From NCBI GenBank assembly GCA_903928955.1, contig CAIYTD010000334.1, positions 1 to 12,960 on the forward strand: DNA of 12,960 bases, given 5' to 3'. A model generated the notes under the pieces. It had not been told where the DNA came from. It did no database searches and was given only the letters and a program-made list of their open reading frames with translations. The translations under genes were made by a program, and so were the position numbers. The DNA is from Oligoflexia bacterium (GTDB lineage: Bacteria; Bdellovibrionota; UBA1018). Below are positions 6,564 to 12,960 of the stretch, piece by piece. Positions within the stretch are counted from its first letter, which is position 1. Each line of letters opens with the position of its first letter.

Positions 6564-7847
6564 ATGAATTTTTTAAATCTTTTTGTTGGAATCGGAATGG
6601 GTTTTGGTTTTGGATTTTGGATCGCCAGAATCTTTCAAAATAATTTACTCCAATCGGAGAGGGCCGTTCTCTTGGAGCGCATCCGGGGTTTAGAGGTCGA
6701 GAAAGGGCGCCTCGAGTCGGAATGGATCGCTTCTCGTGAGTTAGTGCTTCAATTGAATAAGGAAGTTGCATCTCATCAATCTCATCAAGGTCATTTAGTA
6801 GAGCGACTCAAGGGGCAGCAGGAGTTTATGACGGTGTTTGAGGAAAAAACACGGAATGAATTTGAAAACTTAGCTCAGAAAATACTAGAAGTGAAATCGA
6901 AAACTTTCACTGAACAGACGGAAAAAAATCTAGAGACTATATTAAAGCCATTGAAAGAAAGAATCGGAAATTTTGAAAAAAAAGTAGATGAGAGCTACGC
7001 AATGGAAGCAAAAGAGCGTTTTGCTTTAAAGGTAGAAGTCGGCCGCCTGATTCAATTGAACGAAAAAATGACGCTCGAAACTAATCACCTCACTCAAGCT
7101 CTTAAGGGAGATAATAAATTTCAAGGGGATTGGGGGGAGATGGTATTGGAGAAAATACTAGAATCCTCGGGGCTGAGAGAAGGCCATGAATATACTCTTC
7201 AGAAGGAACATTTAAATGATGAGGGAGGGAAATTTCGCCCGGATGTGATTGTTCATCTTCCGGATGCTAAACATATTATTATTGACGCTAAAGTATCCCT
7301 GAAGTCGTATGAGCTCTATTGTCGGAACGCCGATTCGAAAGAGCGAGAACTGCATTTGCTAGCCCACTTAAAATCTATTTTGAATCATGTGGAGGAGTTG
7401 AGTGAAAAGCATTATCCTAAATTAAAGGGGTTAAATTCACCTGAATTTGTATTTTTATTTACGCCTATTGAACCTGCTTATCTCTTGCTCATGCAAAATG
7501 ATCCAGAAATTGCCAGTAAAGCATGGCGTCGCGGGGTTGCGATTGTAACTGCAAGTACTTTGTTTACGAGTTTGAAAACAGTGGCTTCTATTTGGCGACT
7601 TGAAAATCAGAATAAAAATGCACTCGAAATTGCCAACGAAGGAGCTCGGCTCTATGATAAATTTGTTGGCTTTTTAGAGGATTTTGAGAAAATTGGAAAA
7701 ACGTTTGAAACGGGGCAGACCCAATATACGAGTGCTCTGGGTAAATTGAAAGACGGGCCTGGAAATGTATTTAGAAAAATGGAATTGCTTCGAGAATTAG
7801 GCGCTGCGCCTAATAAAAGAATTAAACAAGAATTTTTAGATTCTTGA
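6564..7847 (+). CDS. rmuC: DNA recombination protein RmuC
   Basis: RmuC limits inversions at short inverted repeats and is predicted to be a membrane-tethered PD-(D/E)xK-type nuclease. The 427-residue protein has an N-terminal membrane helix (about 4-24, MNFLNLFVGIGMGFGFGFWI), a long coiled coil (about 28-180) and the RmuC domain (about 181-385). Diagnostic motifs are KFQGDWGEMVLEKILE (185-200), FRPDVIVHLPD (224-234) and IIIDAKVSLKSYE (238-250). The putative catalytic residues are D227, D241 and K243. The length is normal for the family. There is no clear Shine-Dalgarno; translation is probably coupled to the zinc-ribbon gene that ends 9 bases upstream. No other recombination gene is nearby. 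Confidence 0.95.
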   Translation: MNFLNLFVGIGMGFGFGFWIARIFQNNLLQSERAVLLERIRGLEVEKGRLESEWIASRELVLQLNKEVASHQSHQGHLVERLKGQQEFMTVFEEKTRNEFENLAQKILEVKSKTFTEQTEKNLETILKPLKERIGNFEKKVDESYAMEAKERFALKVEVGRLIQLNEKMTLETNHLTQALKGDNKFQGDWGEMVLEKILESSGLREGHEYTLQKEHLNDEGGKFRPDVIVHLPDAKHIIIDAKVSLKSYELYCRNADSKERELHLLAHLKSILNHVEELSEKHYPKLKGLNSPEFVFLFTPIEPAYLLLMQNDPEIASKAWRRGVAIVTASTLFTSLKTVASIWRLENQNKNALEIANEGARLYDKFVGFLEDFEKIGKTFETGQTQYTSALGKLKDGPGNVFRKMELLRELGAAPNKRIKQEFLDS

Positions 7848-7918
7848 AACTTCAAATGAAATCAGCTAATCGAATAAGCGATCTTTTTTAAGAGGTGAGC
7901 TGGAGGATCGAGAGTTTC

Positions 7919-8512
7919 ATGAGTTCTTTATTCTTACTTTTAGCCATATTCGTTGCGGTTCCATCTTTAGCTGGGCCAAGTCAATCTAGCCATTGCAAGG
8001 AAGGCCACTCTGATGCATCAGAATCACCGGGACCGAGTAAGAGTGAGAGAGCTGTCCAAGAACTGCATGAGAGTTACAGTGATTTTCTTGCTTTAACTCG
8101 AGAGCAACTCATATCAGATATTGAATTTATTTCTAAACAATTTACTTTAATAACTACTCGGGTACTTTTCCGCTATCCCGAGCATTTACGAATATCAAAA
8201 ACGAAGTTCAAAGTGGAAAAAACGCGTGCCTATCAAGTTTTATTCGGATCAGTGATTTACATTGTTAATCCTAATGATGAAGAAATTTTAGGATATCTGG
8301 TACGGGATGCTCATCTGACACAAGAAGAGTTAACTCAGATGGATCTGATTAGAAATAGTTATATTTATGAGGAGTTACGGATGTTTGCAGTTACTGAGCA
8401 TTTAGATACTTTTGATTTATCTTATTCTTATCATAAAGTTCAAGAAGCATGGAGAAGTATAGCCAGAAGATTGATGCAGGACTTAGAAGAGGATCAGGTT
8501 TATCTGTTTTAG
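7919..8512 (+). CDS. Hypothetical exported protein
   Basis: I do not recognise this protein. The ATG at 7919 lies 12 bases after GGAGG (7902-7906) and yields a 197-residue product. A GTG at 7895 in the same frame would add eight residues, including an Arg in the signal n-region, but it has no well-spaced Shine-Dalgarno. Either start leaves a Sec signal peptide (core LFLLLAIFVAV, cleavage probably after PSLA). A Ser/Gly/Pro-rich linker with one Cys follows, then a charged, mainly helical region. An IYIVNPNDEEILGYLV strand-turn-strand sits in the middle, and acidic helices run to the end (LMQDLEEDQVYLF). It stands alone, 71 bases after rmuC, and converges on the OGFr/EEP gene. Confidence 0.7.
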   Translation: MSSLFLLLAIFVAVPSLAGPSQSSHCKEGHSDASESPGPSKSERAVQELHESYSDFLALTREQLISDIEFISKQFTLITTRVLFRYPEHLRISKTKFKVEKTRAYQVLFGSVIYIVNPNDEEILGYLVRDAHLTQEELTQMDLIRNSYIYEELRMFAVTEHLDTFDLSYSYHKVQEAWRSIARRLMQDLEEDQVYLF

Positions 8513-8518
8513 GGAAAG

Positions 8519-8560
8519 GCCTTGGGATCTGAGATTCATTCCGAAGGCTAGTGGTTTCTT
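8519..8560 (+). terminator. Possible Rho-independent terminator after the exported protein gene
   Basis: GCCTTGG (8519-8525) can pair with CC-g-AAGGC (8541-8548), giving a 7 bp stem with one bulged G and a 15-base loop. It is followed by a T-rich but interrupted run (GGTTTCTTTGTTT). The stem and tract are imperfect, so the call is tentative. It sits between two convergent genes 51 bases apart, where a terminator is expected. Confidence 0.35.
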
Positions 8561-8563
8561 TGT

Positions 8564-10540
8564 TTACAAAACAATTTTGAGATCGATATTCTTTGGGTTA
8601 TCTCTGCCGTTATCTCCTGCAGAATGAGCTTCTTCTTTGGGGGTAGTGTGAATGCTTCTTATTCCTATTCCGGCACAAGTAGGGTCTTCCATGATCGCAG
8701 ATGCGCTGGTATTAAAATCTCCTGCAAACACAATTTCTTGACCAGTGTAAGTTTCCTTTAATTTATTACCCATTGTCGCGAGCAGAGTGCAAAATTTTGA
8801 TAAAGTTATAGCCTGAGGTTTATGAATGCTGACAAATATCTTGTTATCTGCCGTGACATTGAACAGACCAACTCTGCCTATTCCCATTGAAGTCATTAAA
8901 GTATTGTCATTTATGGTCGCTGGGTATTTATCAGTTCTGGTTACGATTCCTTGATTGCCTTGGATCTTCAGGTCGAGACCATGTTTAGCTAATTCTTGTT
9001 TAAAGATTGTAAATAATTGGTTACTATCTCCGTTGACATACTTTTCGTAGGGAAGCTCTTGAAGTAGGAGCGTTTGAGCACGGTTACCTTTGAAAAGATT
9101 TCCGATTGCATCAGCGATGCGTATTAATCTCGTTCTATATTGTTCCTTTGTTTCTTTGTCTGGAAGGTTAGTAAATTTATGATTATTAAATAGAAAATTT
9201 CCATTTTTATTGTATACAGGATGTGCCTGATTAGCAATATTCCAGATCGCTAGATCACCGTAGATCACAGGAGCATGATCGGAATAGGCCTGATCAGGGA
9301 TGTACTGCTTAGTATAGTATTTCGAAATTGCCTTACCATCCTCTTGGATTATAGGGTTCTGAGCAGCCACTTTGCGAGGCTGAGGATGTTTTGGTTTAGT
9401 CCTTCTCCAGTGCTCAAGAGGTTCGTTGAGATATGGTTTTCCCTCAATATTTTCCTGAACAACGCTCTCCAAAAATGTAAGAAACGCTTCAGATTCTTTT
9501 TCGTGGCCCAAGGTGCGCAGTGAATCCAGGATGCGTGTGATTCTTCTTTGGTTGTGATCTCCCTTATTAAGCCAAACTGCGCTTCTGCTCGCATAATCGT
9601 CTCCTTTTTCAACAGAAGGATTCTGACTATTCCACTTTAATCCATAGACCTTCAACATGAGCTGGAATGATTTGGAAAGCTTTCTTTGCAGATCGTCGCT
9701 CGTTTTGAACTTACGAATATCTTCTTCAGTTAGTGTGTCTGCGTTAGGTTGAGCTCCACTTGGTTGGATAGTTGGAAACAGTAATTGCATATAGTCGTGT
9801 TCTGTCTCTAGCCAGTAGAGGTCGGTGATATTTTCTGGATTACGTGCTAGGATTTCTTCTATTTTATGCTTTCCGGGGACATACCTGCCAGGACTAATCG
9901 CTACAGAATAGGGATTTCCCATGTAAAAATTAATAATATTAGAATCTTTTTTATAACCTGGTTCACAATCTGCCTGTTGAACATTTCTTCTGAGAGCTGC
10001 TCTAGCGTCATGTTCCGCATTGAGCGCGCGCCTTACTTCAGCGCTAGTGTCATCGGATGGATTGCTTCTCTGTTCAAGTTTTTCAGTATAAGCTTGAATG
10101 AAGTGAGAATAATAGTCAGATTTATTCGTATCCAGATGAGATGCTAGCCCTCTTAAAGAGGGATCTTTTAGGATTTCTTTTTTGTAACTTTCAATGAGTT
10201 CGTTATATTTGTTGGTAGCATTTTTCCCAGAGGAACTGATTTCTTCTAGGTAGTTTTTAGATTTTTTTGTTAGATCATTCTCTTCTCCGTAGAGCTTTTG
10301 AAATAATTTCACATAAGTTCCTAAGAGCTCACTATGATTTCTAGGGCTGCTGACCCATTTTGTTAGAGAGGCGAGTTCGGCGCGGATATTTTCATTTTGT
10401 TGAACGGAAGGGTTCGCTAGCCAAAGCTCCAATGCAGTAATATATTGCTGATTTGCGTCAGGATGTGCCCCATAAGCAAAGTTCAGAGTACAGACATTGA
10501 TGAGAGAGATCCAGAGATGGAAAAGAACTAGAATGCGCAT
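8564..10540 (-). CDS. Exported OGFr-domain protein fused to a circularly permuted EEP (endonuclease/exonuclease/phosphatase) domain
   Basis: The frame opens at 10555, but the ATG at 10540 (MRILVLFHLW...AYGA) gives the cleaner signal peptide; neither has a Shine-Dalgarno. Numbering is from 10555. Residues 30-200 are charged and helical with no recognised domain. Residues about 207-372 match the opioid growth factor receptor (OGFr) conserved region: INFYMGNPY, KIEEIL, LETEHDYMQLLFP (249-261), FKTSDDLQRKLSKSFQLMLKVYGL (283-306) and RRITRILDSLRTLG (337-350). Residues 421-663 carry all EEP motifs in rotated order: SDHAPV (425-430), AIWN (436-439), LLQE with E500, SIHKP with H578, GDFN (612-615), then NIDLKIVL at the end. 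In ordinary EEP enzymes SDH is last. Metal-dependent phosphodiesterase or phosphatase activity is inferred; substrate is unknown. All catalytic residues look intact. It is a host-directed effector candidate. Confidence 0.82.
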   Translation of the reverse strand: MRILVLFHLWISLINVCTLNFAYGAHPDANQQYITALELWLANPSVQQNENIRAELASLTKWVSSPRNHSELLGTYVKLFQKLYGEENDLTKKSKNYLEEISSSGKNATNKYNELIESYKKEILKDPSLRGLASHLDTNKSDYYSHFIQAYTEKLEQRSNPSDDTSAEVRRALNAEHDARAALRRNVQQADCEPGYKKDSNIINFYMGNPYSVAISPGRYVPGKHKIEEILARNPENITDLYWLETEHDYMQLLFPTIQPSGAQPNADTLTEEDIRKFKTSDDLQRKLSKSFQLMLKVYGLKWNSQNPSVEKGDDYASRSAVWLNKGDHNQRRITRILDSLRTLGHEKESEAFLTFLESVVQENIEGKPYLNEPLEHWRRTKPKHPQPRKVAAQNPIIQEDGKAISKYYTKQYIPDQAYSDHAPVIYGDLAIWNIANQAHPVYNKNGNFLFNNHKFTNLPDKETKEQYRTRLIRIADAIGNLFKGNRAQTLLLQELPYEKYVNGDSNQLFTIFKQELAKHGLDLKIQGNQGIVTRTDKYPATINDNTLMTSMGIGRVGLFNVTADNKIFVSIHKPQAITLSKFCTLLATMGNKLKETYTGQEIVFAGDFNTSASAIMEDPTCAGIGIRSIHTTPKEEAHSAGDNGRDNPKNIDLKIVL

Positions 10541-10730
10541 TTTAAAAGGATACATAGAAACGGGAAATACGTTGTAAAAAAATACTGGCAGTGAGGAGCA
10601 GATGCTATTTATGAGAATAAAGCATGAATCCTCATTTCGAAAACTCCAAAAATGCTCATGATATTAAATAATTGTAAGTGACTTCAACATAATTAAATTT
10701 TAAGCTCTTTTCTGCACTTTCTTTCACCTC

Positions 10731-10767
10731 TTGATTAAATGAAGGGTTTAGTATTATAATAATACTG
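10731..10767 (+). promoter_or_regulatory. Promoter with -10 box inside a perfect palindrome; probable leaderless start
   Basis: TTGATT (10731-10736) is followed after 18 bp by a perfect TATAAT (10755-10760). The -10 box lies inside the 17-base palindrome at 10750-10766. The ATG at 10768 begins seven bases after the -10 box, which is where transcription should start, and there is no Shine-Dalgarno between them. The mRNA is therefore probably leaderless. Confidence 0.6.
10750..10766. repeat. Perfect 8+1+8 inverted repeat, operator candidate
   Basis: AGTATTATAATAATACT is a perfect palindrome with 8-base arms around a single central A. It covers the -10 hexamer and ends two bases before the start codon. 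A protein bound here would block RNA polymerase, the usual arrangement for autoregulated toxin-antitoxin operons. The arms are very AT-rich, so chance is not excluded. Confidence 0.55.
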
Positions 10768-11310
10768 ATGAACTTAAACCATCCCGATATCCTTTTAGAA
10801 GCCCTTACGGAGCTGAATCAGTGGCTTGAAACTCAAGGAATTATTCTTGAGCTGGAGATCATCGGTAGTTTTGCTCTTTACCTTCGAGGGATTTCTTACA
10901 TTCGAACTCAGGATATCGATACAGTACAAAATTTAGATGAGCAGGTAATGGAGGAGGTTACAAAGATTGCGTCAAAACGGGGTTTAATTCCTCTTTGGCT
11001 CAATGACAATGCAGTAGATCTGCCTAAGCCGCCGGGTTTTGAGACACGTTTAACTGAAAAGAAAATTGGAAACCATCTCTTATTAAAGTTTGCCTCTCGT
11101 CTCGATTTGATTCAGCTGAAAGGCGCTGCCTATATCGATAGAGGAAATGAAAACCCAAAAGACCTTATTGATCTGAAGCTTCTTTGTCCAACCGTTGAAG
11201 AGATCCATATGGCTATCGAATTCATTCGCAGAACTAGAAGCCCCGAGAAACCTAGATTCTATCCCAATTTTGAGCAAATGATCGAGGACATTCGTAATGT
11301 CGGAAAATAA
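10768..11310 (+). CDS. DUF6036-type nucleotidyltransferase (toxin-antitoxin-like)
   Basis: The 180-residue protein has the minimal nucleotidyltransferase signature: IIGSFALYLRG (31-41) followed by the metal-binding pair D49-x-D51 in RTQDIDTV, i.e. the hG[GS]x(n)DxD pattern. A later segment, FASRLDLIQLKGAAYIDR (108-125) and KDLIDLKLL (131-139), is the usual LK..A...R...KD..DL end of DUF6036/AbiEii-like proteins. Such enzymes typically transfer NMP groups to RNA or protein, and many belong to two-gene toxin-antitoxin or defence cassettes. The next gene overlaps it by 14 bases, so the two are translationally coupled. Which partner would be toxic is not evident. No upstream XRE-type partner is present. 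The start coincides with a predicted transcription start. Confidence 0.8.
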   Translation: MNLNHPDILLEALTELNQWLETQGIILELEIIGSFALYLRGISYIRTQDIDTVQNLDEQVMEEVTKIASKRGLIPLWLNDNAVDLPKPPGFETRLTEKKIGNHLLLKFASRLDLIQLKGAAYIDRGNENPKDLIDLKLLCPTVEEIHMAIEFIRRTRSPEKPRFYPNFEQMIEDIRNVGK

Positions 11311-11977
11311 TCAGAATTTTTTAAATCAACTTGCCTATTTTGGTGGAAGTATTTCTGGAGATCCAAAAAGCATTAAAAGCAAATACCAGGACCTTGAAGA
11401 TTTTGTGATTTTGGCAACTCAACACATGTCAGACGATCCTCGAATCACCCATTGCTTTCTCACTTGGTTGGAGTTCTATGGAAATCTTCTGAGCCCAGCT
11501 AAAATACGAAAACTCCTGGGCTCAAGAAAATATAATTCCGTTGTACTGGGTGCTTTTGTGTCTATTTTAAAATGTGTCAGCTTGAGAAAAGACCAGTGGA
11601 ATATTTTGTTGCCTTTTATAAAAAAAACAACTCACCAAACTTTATTTCCGAATTTTCCTAGTCCTAAGCAATCGTTGAATCCTCACTTCAAAAGCGTAGG
11701 CCTGATTGCACATCTTTTTAGTTCAGAACCCAAAAAGTTCTTGATTGCACTTCCTTTTATTTTAAATAATTGTCCAGAAATTAAATATCGGGCTATCGGT
11801 ATTGGCACGGTCATAGCGGATCTTAGAAGTTTCTTAGAAAAAGAATCGCCTCAGTCTCTTTATGAGATTGCAAAAAAAACCCATCATTTTCGTGCTCAGA
11901 TTTATCTGAACTATAAAGTTCTCAGTCAATTTGGACTTTTTGATGGTTCACTTCTGAAGCAGAAGTCTGCTGCATAA
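11297..11977 (+). CDS. Unknown helical protein coupled to the nucleotidyltransferase
   Basis: I do not recognise this 226-residue protein. It starts at an ATG inside the end of the nucleotidyltransferase gene (14-base overlap), with GAGG at 11284-11287 nine bases upstream, and therefore depends on that gene's transcript. There is no signal peptide or clear membrane segment. The predicted helices (LEDFVILATQHMSDDPRI, HCFLTWLEFYGNLLSPAKI, ALPFILNNCPEIKYRAIGIG) have the amphipathic look of HEAT-like repeats, but no repeat consensus is secure. The C-terminus is basic (KQKSAA). By position it is the candidate partner, antitoxin or toxin, of the nucleotidyltransferase. Confidence 0.75.
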   Translation: MSENNQNFLNQLAYFGGSISGDPKSIKSKYQDLEDFVILATQHMSDDPRITHCFLTWLEFYGNLLSPAKIRKLLGSRKYNSVVLGAFVSILKCVSLRKDQWNILLPFIKKTTHQTLFPNFPSPKQSLNPHFKSVGLIAHLFSSEPKKFLIALPFILNNCPEIKYRAIGIGTVIADLRSFLEKESPQSLYEIAKKTHHFRAQIYLNYKVLSQFGLFDGSLLKQKSAA

Positions 11978-12030
11978 TTTACTATTTTTAAAATTTAGGA
12001 AATCTAGGCTTGTCTTCATGAGAAGAAAAC

Positions 12031-12061
12031 CTTGAAATTGACCGAGTCGGTTAATTTCAAG
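12031..12061. repeat. Operator-like palindrome, copy 1 (15+1+15)
   Basis: Arms 12031-12045 and 12047-12061 are complementary at 14 of 15 positions (one G-T), around a central G at 12046. The core is TTGACCGAGTCGGTTAA. No T-tract follows, so a terminator is unlikely. It shares 23 identical bases (12035-12057) with copy 2, at a 37 bp offset. The core looks like a TetR/AcrR-family operator, but no such regulator lies in the window. Confidence 0.7.
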
Positions 12062-12065
12062 CTAA

Positions 12066-12100
12066 TTGACAAAATTGACCGAGTCGGTTAATTTTGAACT
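12066..12100 (+). promoter_or_regulatory. Promoter of the ATPase gene, overlapped by palindrome copy 2
   Basis: A perfect -35 TTGACA (12066-12071) is followed after 17 bp by TAATTT (12089-12094), a weak 3/6 match to the -10 box. Palindrome copy 2 covers the spacer and -10 box. Predicted +1 falls at or next to the ATG at 12101, and no Shine-Dalgarno is present, so a leaderless mRNA is likely. Confidence 0.45.
12070..12096. repeat. Operator-like palindrome, copy 2 (13+1+13), over the ATPase promoter
   Basis: Arms 12070-12082 and 12084-12096 pair at 12 of 13 positions around a central G at 12083. They have the same single G-T mismatch and the same TTGACCGAGTCGGTTAA core as copy 1. The flanking arm bases differ between copies (GAA/TTC versus AAA/TTT), and each copy has compensating changes on both sides. 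This indicates selection for symmetry. Confidence 0.7.
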
Positions 12101-12960
12101 ATGCCTCATTTCCGAAAGCGCTACCTTGCTGAGATCATTGCAAACTCGATTACATTTTCTTCCATTACTGGGGTATTAGGTCATAGGCAAGTCGGAAAAA
12201 CAACGATGGTTGAAAATATCGGAAAACGCTATGTCACTCTCGATAGTAAAGAAAATCGGATATTCGCTGAAAGCCAACCCAATCGCTTTTTAGAAACCTA
12301 TTGCTCGAGACCCCTCGTGATAGATGAGTGCCAGAAATCACCCGCTCTTTTTGACGAACTTAAGGAATGGGTCAGGCTCCACAAGCAACCGGGGCAATTT
12401 CTTCTTACTGGGTCGGTTCGCTTCACGAGTAAAAAAGCGATTCGAGAGTCGCTCACCGGAAGGATTATTTATCACGAGCTTCTTCCCTTTACTGTTTCTG
12501 AAATCGAACATCGCCCACTTCCGACTATTGTTCGCTCACTTCTGAAGGCGCGAGACACAATGAGTTGGATGGATTCCCGTGCCAGGAATTATTCGCCTGC
12601 GTCTGCGCTTTTGAAGTCGATTCGTGACTATCAATCGTTCGGGGGTTTACCTGGAGTTTTTTTCATTCGAAATGAAAAACTCAGAACTCAGAAAATCCGC
12701 GATCAGTTGCAAACCATTCTGGATCGAGATTTAAGAGAAATTGTTTCGACGCGCCTCGCATTTTCTCAAGTCCTTGAGTTTGCGGAGAGACTAGCGATGC
12801 AAGAGGGCTCTCCGATTTCATACACGCAGCTTTTGAAAGAAACGGGAATTTCTTCTGTGAGTGCCAAAAAGCTGATCGCGGCATTTGAAGCTGTATTTTT
12901 AATTCGACTTTTAAAGGTTGAGGGGGGGAAAAAAGGGTGGATTTTTTATTTTGAAGACCA
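12101..12960 (+). CDS. AAA_14/DUF4143-type ATPase, 3' end beyond the window
   Basis: The frame is open from the ATG at 12101 to the last base (286 complete codons) without a stop, so the C-terminus is missing. Residues 1-130 form the ATPase: Walker A GHRQVGKTT (27-35, K33), Walker B PLVIDE (71-76), and the sensor-like LLTGSVRF (101-108). Residues about 175-286 are the start of DUF4143: SFGGLPGVFFIRNEKLR, then DRDLREIV (208-215) and a winged-helix-like stretch. These ATPases are common, often horizontally acquired, and of unknown function; some are suspected to act in toxin-antitoxin or defence settings. The likely start is leaderless and lies just after two operator-like palindromes. A G7-A6 homopolymer run occurs within codons near 12922-12934. 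Confidence 0.88.
   Translation, partial: MPHFRKRYLAEIIANSITFSSITGVLGHRQVGKTTMVENIGKRYVTLDSKENRIFAESQPNRFLETYCSRPLVIDECQKSPALFDELKEWVRLHKQPGQFLLTGSVRFTSKKAIRESLTGRIIYHELLPFTVSEIEHRPLPTIVRSLLKARDTMSWMDSRARNYSPASALLKSIRDYQSFGGLPGVFFIRNEKLRTQKIRDQLQTILDRDLREIVSTRLAFSQVLEFAERLAMQEGSPISYTQLLKETGISSVSAKKLIAAFEAVFLIRLLKVEGGKKGWIFYFED

Noticed and set aside
7870..7889. Terminator after rmuC (ATCG/CGAT followed by a T run)
   Set aside because: The stem is only four base pairs with a six-base loop, too weak to call.
9275..10147. Plus-strand open frames (9275-9523, 9866-10147) and a minus-strand frame (9349-9612) inside the OGFr/EEP gene
   Set aside because: All are contained in a gene with strong domain support; none has a Shine-Dalgarno or a recognisable product.
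10624..10671. A 15-codon ATG-to-TAA mini-frame in the gap before the nucleotidyltransferase
   Set aside because: There is no ribosome binding site, no promoter in register and no conserved feature; it is expected by chance in AT-rich DNA.
12013..12026. Small hairpin TCTTC-ATGA-GAAGA
   Set aside because: It is a five-pair stem without a T-tract or other context; chance is sufficient.
12031..12061. Rho-independent terminator for the upstream two-gene cassette
   Set aside because: The 15 bp palindrome has no following T-tract and its sequence is repeated over the ATPase promoter, so an operator explains it better.
12324..12884. Open frames 12324-12545 (+) and 12681-12884 (-)
   Set aside because: They are shadows of the ATPase gene, whose Walker A, Walker B and DUF4143 motifs fix the reading frame.

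Overview
The window is AT-rich (roughly 40% GC by eye) bacterial DNA. A Gram-negative organism is suggested by Sec signal peptides, one clear lipoprotein lipobox and a periplasmic-type CycH-like domain. The mix of genes would fit a Bdellovibrionota/Oligoflexia-like or another host-associated proteobacterial lineage, but this is only an impression and the sequence does not prove it. Two exported proteins carry eukaryote-like domains (F-box plus LRR, and OGFr), which hints at contact with eukaryotic cells.

Left part (1-6200): a minus-strand exported F-box-like/GALA-type leucine-rich repeat protein is divergent from a plus-strand operon. That operon holds threonine ammonia-lyase (ilvA, medium form with ACT domain), a thermolysin/fungalysin-type zinc metallopeptidase without a propeptide, and a separate small protein that looks like the missing FTP-PepSY propeptide. 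A minus-strand lipoprotein with a stand-alone CycH C-terminal-like domain overlaps the end of this operon tail to tail. It lies directly downstream of tRNA-Arg(UCU), with which it is probably co-transcribed.

Middle (6300-8560): an FmdB-type zinc-ribbon protein and rmuC form a tight plus-strand pair, followed by an unrecognised exported protein.

Right part (8560-12960) looks accessory. It starts with a large exported minus-strand protein that appears to join an opioid-growth-factor-receptor (OGFr) domain to an endonuclease/exonuclease/phosphatase (EEP) domain whose motifs are circularly permuted. Next is a two-gene, toxin-antitoxin-like cassette: a DUF6036-type nucleotidyltransferase overlapping an unknown helical protein. 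It is driven by a promoter whose -10 box sits inside a perfect palindrome and whose start codon falls at the predicted +1. Last is a 3'-truncated AAA/DUF4143 ATPase gene preceded by two near-identical operator-like palindromes, again with a probable leaderless start.

The strongest candidates for something undescribed are the OGFr + permuted-EEP protein, the exported F-box/GALA-LRR protein, the protease with a propeptide in trans, and the palindrome-controlled leaderless cassettes at the right end. No gene-free stretch exceeds 300 bases.
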